Shown one piece after another: positions 6,725 to 16,122 of a stretch of 53,132 bases of DNA. How positions within the stretch are numbered: position 1 is the stretch's first letter; every line of letters starts with the position of its first letter. Origin of the DNA: Azonexus sp. (GTDB lineage: Bacteria; Pseudomonadota; Gammaproteobacteria; Burkholderiales; Rhodocyclaceae). Under the pieces are notes generated by a model, which did not search any database, was not told where the DNA came from, and worked only from the letters and a program-made list of their open reading frames with translations. Location: assembly GCA_030691385.1 (NCBI GenBank), contig JAUYEI010000058.1, forward strand, positions 1-53,132. The letters run 5' to 3'. A program made the translations under genes and the position numbers.

Positions 6725-9508
6725 TTATTTTTTCGACTTGATCAGATCCTGCATGGCATCCTTTGCGTTACCTGCCGTTGCCTCTCCATCTTTGTAGACC
6801 TGCCTGGTTGATTGCCACATCAGCGACTTCTTCGATGCCAAGGTCCCATCGTCTGTCTTGATGATTTCAGCCTTGCCGTCGAATTCTCCGCGCTTCGCTG
6901 CGGCCTCGCCGTGAATCTGCACGGCGCGTTGCTGCACTTCCTCGCGCACGGTCGACGGTGGTTCGGTTTTCTGTTCCAGCGGACGACTTGGATTGCTGCC
7001 AAACCGTGAGGCCTTGCTCACTTGAGACTGGTGGGTTGTCTTGATGTCCGGTGTGATGGCGACATCATGCAACTGCTCTTTATGGAGGCTGCGGACGTCA
7101 CCAAAAGAGGTCGGGAGGCTGCTCCCATCCGAAATGACCCGGTTCGGGCGTAATGACTGGCGGGCCAGTTCTGCTGCCATCAGGGTGTGCGCGGCGGCGC
7201 TGTTGCCGCCATAGGCCTGGGCATACCGGAGGAGCATCTCCATGTTGTGCGGGTCTTGGGCGATGTCGATGGAAATGGATTCACCCTTGTCGTAGGCGGA
7301 CGATACGCGTTCCGCAAAACTGGTGCGGTCGGCAAGGGTGGCATCCGCCCGCTCGGAACGGGCCCGTGTCGAACCGAGGCGGGACGACATCTCGCGGGCC
7401 TCGCTCGCGTCGTTCGAGAGCGCCTGCAAATAGCTGGCATCCCTCGATACCCGGTCACCGAATTGTTTGAAGGCTACTAACTGCTCCCCGCTCAGGCTGG
7501 CCAATGCTTTCTGTTCTTGGGTGGAAAGGCTCGACTGGTAGGACTTGTCGGCGCTGGTGTGAAGGTCTGCGCCCGCAACTTTGGCATTCACGCCGACATG
7601 GGCGGCCGCACCGAAAGCAATACGCGCGACCTGCGCCTGGCTGAGACCGGTGCTCTGGGCAACGCTTTGCGTAATCTGATCCAACTGGTTCAGCGTGTCG
7701 CCCATTTGCTCGAAGCTGCTAGCGCTGGAACCGCTGCTGTTCCGCGTCGAGCGAAGCTTGTTGAGCCCGCGAGAGAACACTTCAGACAGTGCTGCCGATT
7801 GCTCCATCGTCGCTGTCGTGGCTTCACCGCGCGCTGCGTCGACCTGCCGGCTGGCTTGCTGAACATCCTGTTCGGATACACGCATCGAGACCACGCGCGA
7901 AGCGAATCCCTGATTGCGCAGCAGGCTGACAGCCGTACGCCCGGTCAATGCATTTGACGAGAACGTATTTCCGGAGATGTCGTTTTGCCAACTGCCCATG
8001 AATGCCGACGTACGGTTGGGCGCCAGTTGCATCTGGTCCATACCGACATTCCCCATCGAGACATTACCGACGGCGGCGGCCGAGGTGCTGCCGGAGATCA
8101 TCCCTTGCAGCCCCGACAAACCACCGACCAGCGCTGTCCCGAAGTTCTCCATGCGCTTCAGGGCGGCCCAGGCAATGAAAGGAATGCTGATGGCGAGGTA
8201 ACCGACAACGGCCTCCCCCGAGATTGCCCGTGAATAGATCGTTGAAGCCGTCTGCAATGCCAGCGATTTGCCTCCCGTTCCGAGGTCGGCTGCAGCGGCA
8301 AGGTCGTAAGCCGCGTAGATCGAAGCCATGTAGTTCAGGATGGCGTAGAGCGGCGGCCACAACTGAATCCAGATCAGCACTGCTGCATAGCCTTTGAAGG
8401 CCAACATCGTTTCGCGACCGCTGGTAAGCAGGAGCAGCAGGACCATGAGGGGGAACATCGCATAGGTGACCGCCTCGACCACGTTTCTAAAAACAGGCAA
8501 GGCTTGCTCGGCCATCTTGCCGTAATTGAGCCAGGAGGCGTTCTGCTGGGCCACCGCCTGAGCGCGGCCAACCGCCAACACCATCGCCGCCGGATCATTG
8601 ACCTTCTGGCCGACGATCTTGCTCGTGTCCTCGATTGCGTTGAGCATGGCGTTCTGCCGGATGAGATCGGCAGCCGTTGCCGCCGCGGTGGCGATGCTGT
8701 TCTTGAGATAGGCCTGCTGAATCTGCCCGGCAATGGCCGCTGCAGCGGCAGCGCCGGGCAAGGTCGGGTTGAGCTGGAAGGCCAGTCGCCCCTGGATGCG
8801 GGTGATCTGGGCCGGCAAGCGGCCATTGAGGCTCAGATAGACATTGGGGCAGGTATCGACACCGACACTGCCGCCCGCGCCGGTCAGCGTGGAAAAGCGC
8901 GCCGGATTGGGTGAGGCCATCAGCGGCCAGACATCATCCGATGCAGAAAAGACTCCCGGATCGAGCGTGCCGTCGATCAGGTCGTAGGTCGTGCAGTTGT
9001 GGATGAAGTTGATCAGGTCGGTGCGGAAGGCCGGGTCCTGGAAAACCACATTGCCGGTTTCACGGATCAGACGGTTGCCGAACATCAGTCCATTCTGCTG
9101 GTAGCTCAGTTCAACCGGCAGGGCACCGACGCCCGGAATAACCTGGAAAGCCGTTTCAAACAGGCTGGTCAGCGTGTTGCCGATCGTACTGGTGATGCCG
9201 CCGAGTGCGGCCACCCCAAAAGGTACATTGCTGACGACCTTGACGGCCGAACCACCGGTCTTGTCCACGATGCCCACCGTGACCTTGGGCACGATCAACA
9301 CCGAGAAGACCAGAACGACTGTGCCCAGCCACTTCCAGCCCTGCAATTTCTCAGGGGCAAAAGCGTAGGCAATCAGGGCCGCCACAAAGCCACAGAAGGC
9401 AACGGCCGCCAGCGCAGCGGCGTAGTCGCCCGAGGCGTGAATCGCCGCCGCGGCATTGAAGACGCCGAACAGGCTGTCGGCGTTCTGGTAAGCGTAGATT
9501 TCCCACAT
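6725..9508 (-). CDS. traG: TraG, mating-pair formation and stabilisation inner-membrane protein
   Basis: A 927-residue protein of the F-type TraG family; F TraG is about 938 residues, so this is full length. The N-terminal half has several membrane segments (residues about 35-55, 60-80, 325-345, 360-385, 430-450), and the C-terminal half (from about 480) is a long soluble, Ser/Gln-rich, coiled-coil-prone periplasmic region (SKASRFGSNP, EEVQQRAVQIHGEAAAKRGE). In F, the N-terminal part helps pilus assembly and the C-terminal part stabilises mating pairs through TraN or controls entry exclusion with TraS. It is the last gene of the transfer operon, directly after traH, as in F. No obvious traS-like gene follows. 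Confidence 0.93.
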   Translation of the reverse strand: MWEIYAYQNADSLFGVFNAAAAIHASGDYAAALAAVAFCGFVAALIAYAFAPEKLQGWKWLGTVVLVFSVLIVPKVTVGIVDKTGGSAVKVVSNVPFGVAALGGITSTIGNTLTSLFETAFQVIPGVGALPVELSYQQNGLMFGNRLIRETGNVVFQDPAFRTDLINFIHNCTTYDLIDGTLDPGVFSASDDVWPLMASPNPARFSTLTGAGGSVGVDTCPNVYLSLNGRLPAQITRIQGRLAFQLNPTLPGAAAAAAIAGQIQQAYLKNSIATAAATAADLIRQNAMLNAIEDTSKIVGQKVNDPAAMVLAVGRAQAVAQQNASWLNYGKMAEQALPVFRNVVEAVTYAMFPLMVLLLLLTSGRETMLAFKGYAAVLIWIQLWPPLYAILNYMASIYAAYDLAAAADLGTGGKSLALQTASTIYSRAISGEAVVGYLAISIPFIAWAALKRMENFGTALVGGLSGLQGMISGSTSAAAVGNVSMGNVGMDQMQLAPNRTSAFMGSWQNDISGNTFSSNALTGRTAVSLLRNQGFASRVVSMRVSEQDVQQASRQVDAARGEATTATMEQSAALSEVFSRGLNKLRSTRNSSGSSASSFEQMGDTLNQLDQITQSVAQSTGLSQAQVARIAFGAAAHVGVNAKVAGADLHTSADKSYQSSLSTQEQKALASLSGEQLVAFKQFGDRVSRDASYLQALSNDASEAREMSSRLGSTRARSERADATLADRTSFAERVSSAYDKGESISIDIAQDPHNMEMLLRYAQAYGGNSAAAHTLMAAELARQSLRPNRVISDGSSLPTSFGDVRSLHKEQLHDVAITPDIKTTHQSQVSKASRFGSNPSRPLEQKTEPPSTVREEVQQRAVQIHGEAAAKRGEFDGKAEIIKTDDGTLASKKSLMWQSTRQVYKDGEATAGNAKDAMQDLIKSKK

Positions 9509-9541
9509 GGCGCTTTCTCCTGTCGCGCTACTGTTTCGTCT

Positions 9542-10990
9542 CTATTGCGACAGATAGGCGGCTTGCTGGCCGAGCATGTCCATCACGTGTTGCGGCATGC
9601 TGGAGCGCAGTTGGCGTTCGAGTTGCTCCAGGTGATTTGATACCGCCCGGAAGGAGCCGACCTTCTGGTAGAGCAGGCTTTTTTCCTGGGAGAGTTGCAT
9701 GAGCATGGCCTGCGCCCGCTGACGGACCTGGTTGGCCTGCTCGCGTTGCGACTGCTGCAGGGTGTAGTTCTTGTCCAGCGCGGCCATGCCCAGCCGCAGA
9801 TTGCGTTCAAGGAAAACATAGGCGTAGTCGGCGGCAATCACGTCGCGGTACTGGGCGATCAAGCTGTCGGCCAAGCCCGATCCGGGGATGCTGGTACCGA
9901 TGGACAACATCTTGTAGACCGGCTCGGTGGTCTGGTTCACGAAGCCGACCTCGGTCGAGTTATTGGGGATGGCGGTGCGCGTCGTGATCTTCTCGGCAAT
10001 GGAGCGCATGATCGCTTCGACCTTGGCGGTAAAGGGCGTGTGGGTGTACGCAGTATTCAGGGTGACCACGTCGCAATTGCTGTAGTCGTTGCACTTCAAG
10101 ACATGCTGCACAACATCTGTACCGGTGGCCGCACCCTGGCCGTAGAGCAACTGGCTGATCGAGGTCAGCGTCGGGGCGATTGGCTCGGGATCGCGGGCCG
10201 ACTCTTCCGGGTAATAGATGATGGTGCCGACCAGGCTCATGATCAGTTCGCGCTCTTGATCATCCAGATAGGCACCGGTGTACTGCAAGGCTTTCCAGGT
10301 CAGGTTGCCGACGAAGGGCGCCTTGTTTTTCACCTTTGGGTCGGCTGAGGAACGTGCCGAGGACAGAATGCTGGGCCGATCCGTCGCACAGCGCCGCCGC
10401 GCCGCATCGCGGTCGCTTTCCATGCCCATCTCGATGGCCAGATCGGCACAGGTCTCCTGTGAACTGTAGCCAATTGATTCAGCCGCCGTGCTGACAATGG
10501 CCTTGGCGGTTTCGCAGGAATTGATCCGGGCGTTGTTGATCCAGGTCTCCAGTCCCTTGGCCCACTTGGTCAGTCCGCCGAGCAGCGGCGAGACCGCCTC
10601 CAGGGCGAGTTGGAAAGCGATCCCCGGCAGCGCCGCCGTGATGTTCTTCAGCATGTTCTTGAACTCGGTTGCCGAAATGTGCGAGAAGGAACCACCGAAG
10701 ACGTCGATGCCGCCGCACCCGGCCTTGGCGCTAGGGAACTGGATGGCGGCCAACTGATAAACTTTGTTCGGCGAGCGCATCATCAAGTTGCCGCCGGTGT
10801 AGGTATTGAAGGTCTGGCCACGGAAGGCACCGGGGGCGGTGTAGTTACCGATGGCACCCAGATTGTTGAACATGTTGTTCACCTCGCTGTTGAGGTCGCC
10901 GGCCTGCAGTTGAAAGGACGGGATCGCCAGCAGCAACGCCAGGAAGGTGGCAGCGGTCCGCCGCAAATGAGGATGGTCGTAATCTTTCAT
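9542..10990 (-). CDS. traH: TraH, pilus assembly protein
   Basis: A 482-residue secreted protein. I start it at the ATG at 10990 (MKDYDHPHLRR), which overlaps the traF stop by 4 bp and leads into a signal peptide ending in FQLQA-GDLN. The same frame is open further upstream, but that stretch is only the shadow of traF. Family hallmarks are the N-terminal AGDLNSEVNNMFNNLGAIGNYT and the GGNLMMRSPNK box that begins TraH proteins, a Cys near CGGIDVFGGSFS and a C-terminal coiled coil (about 405-460, LQQSQREQANQVRQRAQAM). TraH works with TraF and TraU in the outer membrane-associated part of the F-type pilus machine. Confidence 0.93.
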   Translation of the reverse strand: MKDYDHPHLRRTAATFLALLLAIPSFQLQAGDLNSEVNNMFNNLGAIGNYTAPGAFRGQTFNTYTGGNLMMRSPNKVYQLAAIQFPSAKAGCGGIDVFGGSFSHISATEFKNMLKNITAALPGIAFQLALEAVSPLLGGLTKWAKGLETWINNARINSCETAKAIVSTAAESIGYSSQETCADLAIEMGMESDRDAARRRCATDRPSILSSARSSADPKVKNKAPFVGNLTWKALQYTGAYLDDQERELIMSLVGTIIYYPEESARDPEPIAPTLTSISQLLYGQGAATGTDVVQHVLKCNDYSNCDVVTLNTAYTHTPFTAKVEAIMRSIAEKITTRTAIPNNSTEVGFVNQTTEPVYKMLSIGTSIPGSGLADSLIAQYRDVIAADYAYVFLERNLRLGMAALDKNYTLQQSQREQANQVRQRAQAMLMQLSQEKSLLYQKVGSFRAVSNHLEQLERQLRSSMPQHVMDMLGQQAAYLSQ

Positions 10991-11850
10991 GGCGCCTCCT
11001 GGGGTAGGGCGAGACCTTGCGTGGTTGTGGGCAGCATCGCCTCGGCTTGCGGAGCGGACACAGTGGCAATGCGTTCGAGCAACTGGGATTCCGAGAGCAC
11101 CCCGAAGCCGATGGGAGATATTTTTCCAGTGAAGGGTTGAGCCAGAAAAACGGCGGGTACCTGGCTGACTTTCAGGGCGGTGGCAATGCCGTTGTCCGGC
11201 CGGGCGTTGGGGAAACTCGGGAGCGAACCGCCGTCCACGCTGATGGCGACGACCTGAATACCGTGTCGCGCCTGGAAGGCTGCCAGTGTCGGTGCGAAGG
11301 CATGGCAATACGGGCAGTCCGAGCGGTAGAAGAAGAACAGCACGTGATCCTTGCCCAGGTCGGCAATGGCGCTCGAGCGATCGACCAGTTCCGCTTGGTC
11401 GAAGACCTCCAGGGCCTTGGCATTGACCGGCCGGCCCTGCAGGGTTGGGTCCAATTGCGGTGTAGCCCAGGCAATGCGCTGCGCGACGTCAGCGAAATAG
11501 GAGGCGCGGGCGACGACTTGGGACTCCAGTTCCATGTAACGCCGGACATTGGCTTCGCTCGGTCGCATGATGGCGATATTGCGCGTCTCTTCCAGGGTTT
11601 TCTGGAGACGTTCGAATTCGACCAGTTCCGGTGCGCGCGAGGGGAGCGTCGGTGGCGCAGTTGGCGTGGCCTTGCCTGGCGGTAATGGATGTTCACGTTC
11701 TTCTGGTGCGGGCACTTCATAGAAATGCCAGCCGCGCCAACTGTCCACCCAGTAGCGGGAAGCAGCATCCTGGGCTGTTGCGCTATCGCTGCCGAGAATT
11801 ACGGCGAAGGTCAGCAGCAGGGGGAGGGCGGGGCGGTTGCGGCTATTCAT
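10987..11850 (-). CDS. traF: TraF, thioredoxin-like pilus assembly protein with CxxC
   Basis: A 287-residue periplasmic protein with a signal peptide (cleavage near ATAQ-DAAS), the WRGWHFYEVP N-terminal box typical of conjugative TraF, and a C-terminal thioredoxin-like fold (about 160-265) with a CPYC pair near residue 180 and a cis-Pro-like VPAVF loop. F-plasmid TraF is generally described as lacking the CxxC, the redox activity being left to TrbB; here TraF keeps it, so it may be redox active itself alongside DsbC further upstream in the operon. It overlaps traH by 4 bp and follows the small 126-residue gene. Confidence 0.9.
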   Translation of the reverse strand: MNSRNRPALPLLLTFAVILGSDSATAQDAASRYWVDSWRGWHFYEVPAPEEREHPLPPGKATPTAPPTLPSRAPELVEFERLQKTLEETRNIAIMRPSEANVRRYMELESQVVARASYFADVAQRIAWATPQLDPTLQGRPVNAKALEVFDQAELVDRSSAIADLGKDHVLFFFYRSDCPYCHAFAPTLAAFQARHGIQVVAISVDGGSLPSFPNARPDNGIATALKVSQVPAVFLAQPFTGKISPIGFGVLSESQLLERIATVSAPQAEAMLPTTTQGLALPQEAP

Positions 11851-11857
11851 GAATGAG

Positions 11858-12238
11858 CTACTTCAGGGATTGCGGTGGCCGGCCATCGAGGCAGTAGTTG
11901 ATGCCGAAATCCATGGTCTGGCGGCGCGGAGTCGACGCACCGGGCAGCAGAACCCCGTCCTGCCAGAACCTGACGTTCAAGCGGGCACAACCGGCCTGGG
12001 CGTAGCGCTTCTCGGTTGTGACATCGATATAGATCGGCGAGGTGGCTGCAAAGCGCTGGGTAAGTGCTTCGGCGATCTCGCCGCTGAGGATGGCGTGGGC
12101 CTCGCCATTGACCGATTGGAGGGCGGCCAACATGACTGGTCGCGGATCCGAGACCGGTGTTCTGGGCACCTCGTCGGCGAGGACGGGCGCAGCGAATCCG
12201 GCGATCAAGGCGGCGGTATAAGCGATCTTCATTGGCAC
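11858..12238 (-). CDS. Small secreted protein of the T4SS operon, unknown
   Basis: A 126-residue protein with a clear signal peptide (MKIAYTAALIAGFAAPVLA-DE; the second Met is the probable start). The mature part is about 105 residues with two Cys (GCARLN and NYCLDGR), which could form a disulphide. It sits between traN and traF, overlaps the traN end by about 10 bp and ends 7 bp before traF. I do not recognise a family. Its place among outer-membrane-side assembly genes suggests a periplasmic accessory of pilus assembly. Confidence 0.75.
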   Translation of the reverse strand: MPMKIAYTAALIAGFAAPVLADEVPRTPVSDPRPVMLAALQSVNGEAHAILSGEIAEALTQRFAATSPIYIDVTTEKRYAQAGCARLNVRFWQDGVLLPGASTPRRQTMDFGINYCLDGRPPQSLK

Positions 12239-14334
12239 TTCCCCTGTCCGTAGTAGCAGGTTGTCAGGCGGGCGGCGTTGCTACCCTGGAGCGCGCCGGC
12301 ATTGGGTAGCGTCGGGACGATGGAGGCGTAGAACTCGGTGAGGTCCATGGCCGCGAAGTCGAGGCTCTGGAGTTGGGCGATGGTGAACCCCGAGCAGTCG
12401 GGACTTTCTCCCGAACCCCAGCCCTTGCCGACCTGCACGCGGCCCTGCTCATTGACGATGCGGGCCAGTTTGCTGTTGAAGCAGCACTTGCCGGTGCTGT
12501 GTTCGAGGCAGGAGACGCAATTGCCGAAGACGCGGAAGCAGGAGGAGCACCAGGTGCCGACGGTATGACATAGGCCGGCCCCTTCCTTCATGCCGAGCTT
12601 GCCTTCTTCCTCGTTACAGGACGACATCGACATGATGATGTAGATCACCACCGCAATGACCAGCGACCAGGGGTCGAAGGCAATGACCAGGTTTTGGCCG
12701 GAATAGAGGATGGCCGAACTGGCCGGTAGTGCTGTGCCGTTGACCGCGACGGTGATGCCATAGGTGGTGAAGCTGCCGCTGAAACCGCCACCCAGCAGCA
12801 AGGCCTGCATGCCTTGGTAAAGAAACTCGCGGTTCTGGGAGTTCATCAGCACGTCGTAGACCAATTTGGAACCCGTACCGAATAGGCTCTGATTGGTCAT
12901 GCCGGCGCCAGCCGAGTCGGAACTGCAGCAGTTCTTCAGCAGGCGGTGGCGGCAGCGATTGCCTTCGCCCTTGAAGACCTGCATTTTGCTGGTGTCGAGA
13001 TATACGCCAGCTTCGCGCCCGGCTTCCATCAGCGACATCGAACGGGCAAAGTCGGCATCGTTGGTGTAACTGGTGTTGAAGCAGTTCGTACCCAGGCAAT
13101 AGACGTTGGCCGGGCAGTTCGAGGCGGTGGTCGAGGTTTGCGCAGCGATCGGGCAGGTGTAGGTGTCCTGGGTGATCTCGCACAGCCCGCTGCCGACATT
13201 CATTTGCTTGCAGGTGCTGCTGGCCGGCGTGCAGCCGCTGCTAACCAGCGCTGCGCACTCGTCGATCGGAGCGCCCGAGGAGCAGGTCAGGGTGCGCTCA
13301 TAGGACCAGCAGGCACGGGTCACGGGGCGGCCTTCGATGGCCTTGGTCGCCGGGCCGTCGACGCAGGTGTCTGCGGTAGTGATGGTGCAGCGCCCACCCG
13401 CATTCTGCGCAGTACTCTTGTCGACCCAGACATCGGTCTCGTGTTGCACCATGGCCGGCTGGATAAACGATAGGGGTAGGCTCCACGTTGAGCCAAACTG
13501 AAAGGTGTAATTGCATGTCCCGCCCGTGCACCCGGAACCCGGCATCATCGTGACCGTGAACGGGCTCCAGCAATGGCCCTCCCAATGGGGGGCGAGGTTG
13601 GTGACATAGGTGGTCTGGCTGGCCAGTGCGGTCGGCAGGTCGACGGTTTGCCAGCCGATGCAGGCCCCTTTGCCGCCCGCTGCATAGAAACGAAAACGCT
13701 GCAGCCCGTCATTGCGCAGTTGGCATTGCGCTTCCGCCACCATGGTGTCGGCGCCGTTGCGGTTGACCTGGCCGTGGGCGACCCAGGTGCCTTCAACGCA
13801 ACTGGGCTGGAGGTCGATTTCGACCATCAGATCGCGCCGCGTCGTGTAGTTGCCGACACCACTGTAGCGGTTGCAGACCTTGGTCGTGGAGCCTGCCGCG
13901 GTACTGACCTCGGCGGTGGTGCATCCGGAGTAATAGTCGGCGAGGCTGCCCAAAGCACTCGACGGGTTGCGGGCGATGTCGCGGGCCGCGGTGACTGCCG
14001 GATCGTAGGCGGAGACCGTCGGGCGGGGCGTGTTCGCCGAACTCAGCGCGCCATCCTGAGCCTGGCAGACCGGGTCGTTAGCGCTGGTCGCGCAGGTGCT
14101 CAGGCGGACATTGGCTGCACCCGACAGGTTGGGCTGGCCGTAATACGCCGTTTCGGGGGGTGTCGTTGTGTACTCCGGGACGGCGCTCGAGGCGCTGGGC
14201 ATGTTAACCGTGCCGCGAATGACCGGGTTGGCCACCTGGCCGGCGGCGGTGCCCTCTTCAAATGGTCCGGCGATGGCGGCGCTCTGCGTCGTGATGAAGC
14301 AGAACAGCGTGATCCAGATGATCAGGCGGCGCAT
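12229..14334 (-). CDS. traN: TraN, outer-membrane mating-pair stabilisation protein
   Basis: A 701-residue, Cys-rich secreted protein with a signal peptide (cleavage near AAIA-GPFE). The Cys density is high from residue about 270 to 640 (for example CNEEEGKLG, CSSCFRVFGNCVSCLEHSTGKCCFNSKLARI), the hallmark of TraN, which is disulphide-rich and exposed at the outer membrane where it contacts the recipient. The C-terminal CCFNSKLARIVNEQGR block is shared across F-type TraN proteins. Length compares with about 600 for F TraN, the extra being in the N-terminal half, the part that varies with recipient specificity. Disulphide formation explains the dsbC and CxxC traF in the same operon. Confidence 0.92.
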   Translation of the reverse strand: MRRLIIWITLFCFITTQSAAIAGPFEEGTAAGQVANPVIRGTVNMPSASSAVPEYTTTPPETAYYGQPNLSGAANVRLSTCATSANDPVCQAQDGALSSANTPRPTVSAYDPAVTAARDIARNPSSALGSLADYYSGCTTAEVSTAAGSTTKVCNRYSGVGNYTTRRDLMVEIDLQPSCVEGTWVAHGQVNRNGADTMVAEAQCQLRNDGLQRFRFYAAGGKGACIGWQTVDLPTALASQTTYVTNLAPHWEGHCWSPFTVTMMPGSGCTGGTCNYTFQFGSTWSLPLSFIQPAMVQHETDVWVDKSTAQNAGGRCTITTADTCVDGPATKAIEGRPVTRACWSYERTLTCSSGAPIDECAALVSSGCTPASSTCKQMNVGSGLCEITQDTYTCPIAAQTSTTASNCPANVYCLGTNCFNTSYTNDADFARSMSLMEAGREAGVYLDTSKMQVFKGEGNRCRHRLLKNCCSSDSAGAGMTNQSLFGTGSKLVYDVLMNSQNREFLYQGMQALLLGGGFSGSFTTYGITVAVNGTALPASSAILYSGQNLVIAFDPWSLVIAVVIYIIMSMSSCNEEEGKLGMKEGAGLCHTVGTWCSSCFRVFGNCVSCLEHSTGKCCFNSKLARIVNEQGRVQVGKGWGSGESPDCSGFTIAQLQSLDFAAMDLTEFYASIVPTLPNAGALQGSNAARLTTCYYGQGKCQ

Positions 14335-14342
14335 GGGATCAC

Positions 14343-15107
14343 CTATCCTCTGAGGCGTTTCAGGAAGAGTTCGGTGGCTGGACTGAAGCCGGGTGCTGCG
14401 CGCTGCATGTGTTCCAGCGCGTAATCCAGGCTGACGTCACCGGTTGACCGCAGGAAACTGTCGGCAGGGGCGCAACTGCCGCTGGCGCTGGCGCAGGCGA
14501 AGGGACGTGTGCCTTCGCGCACCAAGACGAAGCTGGGTACCTTGCTGATGGCGAAACGGTCGAAGGCCAGCGGATCGATCTGGATTGCCACCTTTTGTTT
14601 GCCGATCAAGCCCTGGACCTGGGCAACCGTATCGCGCAGCGAGCCCTTGGCGAAGCCGCGGATGACGATAGTGGCCTTGGCCCGCGCCGCCTGGTCGACC
14701 AGACTTTGTAGCGTGACGCGGGGCATGGTCAGGCTGACGAAGATCAAAAGTCCTGGACCGGTAGTCAGCCCCTGCGCCTGCGTCATCGCATCGGATTGCC
14801 CGGCATAGCCGCGGGCCAGCGCTTCCAGGTCGACCGGTATCTGCGTCGCCGGCTTGGGTAGCGCCTCGATGTTCGGGATGTTCAGCGGGGCGGGCCGTTG
14901 TCCGGCGTCACCCGGCAGGGCGTACTTCTGCCGCGCCAACTCGATATCTTGCTCGGTGACGGTGGGGGTCTCGCGCCGGGCGCGTTCGATGTCCGCCTCT
15001 GTGACGACCGGCGAAATCTGGGCCTGAGTCGAACCGCTGACAACGAGCGCGGCGCTGAAACCGAGGATCAAGGGAGCGAGGAAGCGATGGAAGTCAGTAG
15101 CCGACAC
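14343..15107 (-). CDS. trbC: TrbC, F-type pilin assembly protein
   Basis: A 254-residue periplasmic protein with a signal peptide (cleavage near STQA-QISP) and the TrbC_Ftype domain in the C-terminal two-thirds (GLLIFVSLTMPRVTLQSLVDQAARAKATIVIRGF, then VAIQIDPLAFDRF and KVPSFVLVREG), a thioredoxin-like fold lacking a CxxC. An N-terminal repeat occurs: EADIERARRETPTVTEQ followed by DIELARQKYALPG. F TrbC stabilises TraW and is needed for pilus assembly; in some elements TraW and TrbC are fused. It overlaps traU by 14 bp and precedes traN. Confidence 0.9.
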   Translation of the reverse strand: MSATDFHRFLAPLILGFSAALVVSGSTQAQISPVVTEADIERARRETPTVTEQDIELARQKYALPGDAGQRPAPLNIPNIEALPKPATQIPVDLEALARGYAGQSDAMTQAQGLTTGPGLLIFVSLTMPRVTLQSLVDQAARAKATIVIRGFAKGSLRDTVAQVQGLIGKQKVAIQIDPLAFDRFAISKVPSFVLVREGTRPFACASASGSCAPADSFLRSTGDVSLDYALEHMQRAAPGFSPATELFLKRLRG

Positions 15108-16122
15108 AGCAATTCCTTTTGCGAAACAACATGAAGGCGAAGTCCTCGCCGCGTACCGGGTATTCCTTGCCGGCCCCCCAGAGCACGGTGGTGCGCCCGA
15201 AGGGCTGGCAGCAGCGGCCGCCTTCCTTGTCGGTGTTGGGAATGGGATAGGTGAGCTGGGTTTTGTAGGCGGTCTTGTCCATCACCGGCTCGAAGTACGG
15301 CCCGCACAGTCCGTTTGTGCCGTGCCAGCCCCAGGCCACCAACTCGCGGTGCATTTTGGCGCTCAAGCGCTGGGCCATCAGCGCGGCAGTCCGCACGCCA
15401 CCCAGGTGATAGGGGACGTGCCCATTGAGCGGATAGACGCCGCCCTGACAACCGGCGCACCAGAACATCTCGCGTATGCCGAAGCCGACCGAGGCCGCCA
15501 CGCAATCGGCAGCGCAAGCGGCAATGGCGACCGGATTGGCAAACAGCACGGCATCGGGATTGAGGATCAGGGTAAGTTCGTCGTCGGCCCACAAGGGATC
15601 GACCTCGGTCATGTAGGCGAGGTCGAAGGAACTCTTCTCGAGGCAGGGAAAGTCGGTGACTACTTCCAGCCAGTACATCACCGGGTTCAGGTAGTAATGC
15701 GCCTGATAGAAACCACCACCGTCGCCGTCGCCTTCCGGGCGGGTAAAGCGGGCCGCCTCGGGGGCCGGGATGCCTGGATCGAGGTCGACGCCGCCGAGCG
15801 AGACGAGGCAGAAGGGTTTGCGCACCACTTCGACATGGCGTGCCGGCTCCCAGAAGCCGATGGACAGACCGATGATCGGATTGACCAGGCAACTGCAGAC
15901 GGGATTGGGTGGATTGTCGGTATCCTCCTGGTCGCCGAAGTTGGCAATGCGCGCACTGCCAATGCTTATCGGCAGGATGCAGGACCAGCAGATATCGGTG
16001 ATCGGATTCGGAAACTTGCCGGTGCAGGTGGCCGTACCGGCGGCCAGGGCCGGCAGGGTGGAGTAACCGAAGAGCAGCGCCAAAAGGAAATGGAGCCTGT
16101 TCAAGAAGCAGCTTTGGCTCAT
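15094..16122 (-). CDS. traU: TraU, DNA-transfer and pilus assembly protein
   Basis: A 342-residue secreted protein, Cys-rich as is usual for TraU. I start it at the ATG at 16122 (MSQSCFLNRLHF), overlapping the traW stop by 4 bp and leading into a signal peptide that ends at LPALAAG. Family features include the N-terminal TGKFPNPITDICWSCILPI block, CSC near residue 70, the AADCVAASVG / MFWCAGCQGG middle and a C-terminal GRCCQPFGRTTVLWG block. In F, TraU affects DNA transfer more than pilus formation. It is co-translated between traW and trbC. Confidence 0.93.
   Translation of the reverse strand: MSQSCFLNRLHFLLALLFGYSTLPALAAGTATCTGKFPNPITDICWSCILPISIGSARIANFGDQEDTDNPPNPVCSCLVNPIIGLSIGFWEPARHVEVVRKPFCLVSLGGVDLDPGIPAPEAARFTRPEGDGDGGGFYQAHYYLNPVMYWLEVVTDFPCLEKSSFDLAYMTEVDPLWADDELTLILNPDAVLFANPVAIAACAADCVAASVGFGIREMFWCAGCQGGVYPLNGHVPYHLGGVRTAALMAQRLSAKMHRELVAWGWHGTNGLCGPYFEPVMDKTAYKTQLTYPIPNTDKEGGRCCQPFGRTTVLWGAGKEYPVRGEDFAFMLFRKRNCCVGY

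Noticed and set aside
10991..11308. N-terminal extension of the traH frame by 106 codons
   Set aside because: It overlaps the middle of traF in another frame and lacks a signal peptide; the ATG at 10990 with 4-bp overlap and signal sequence is far better.
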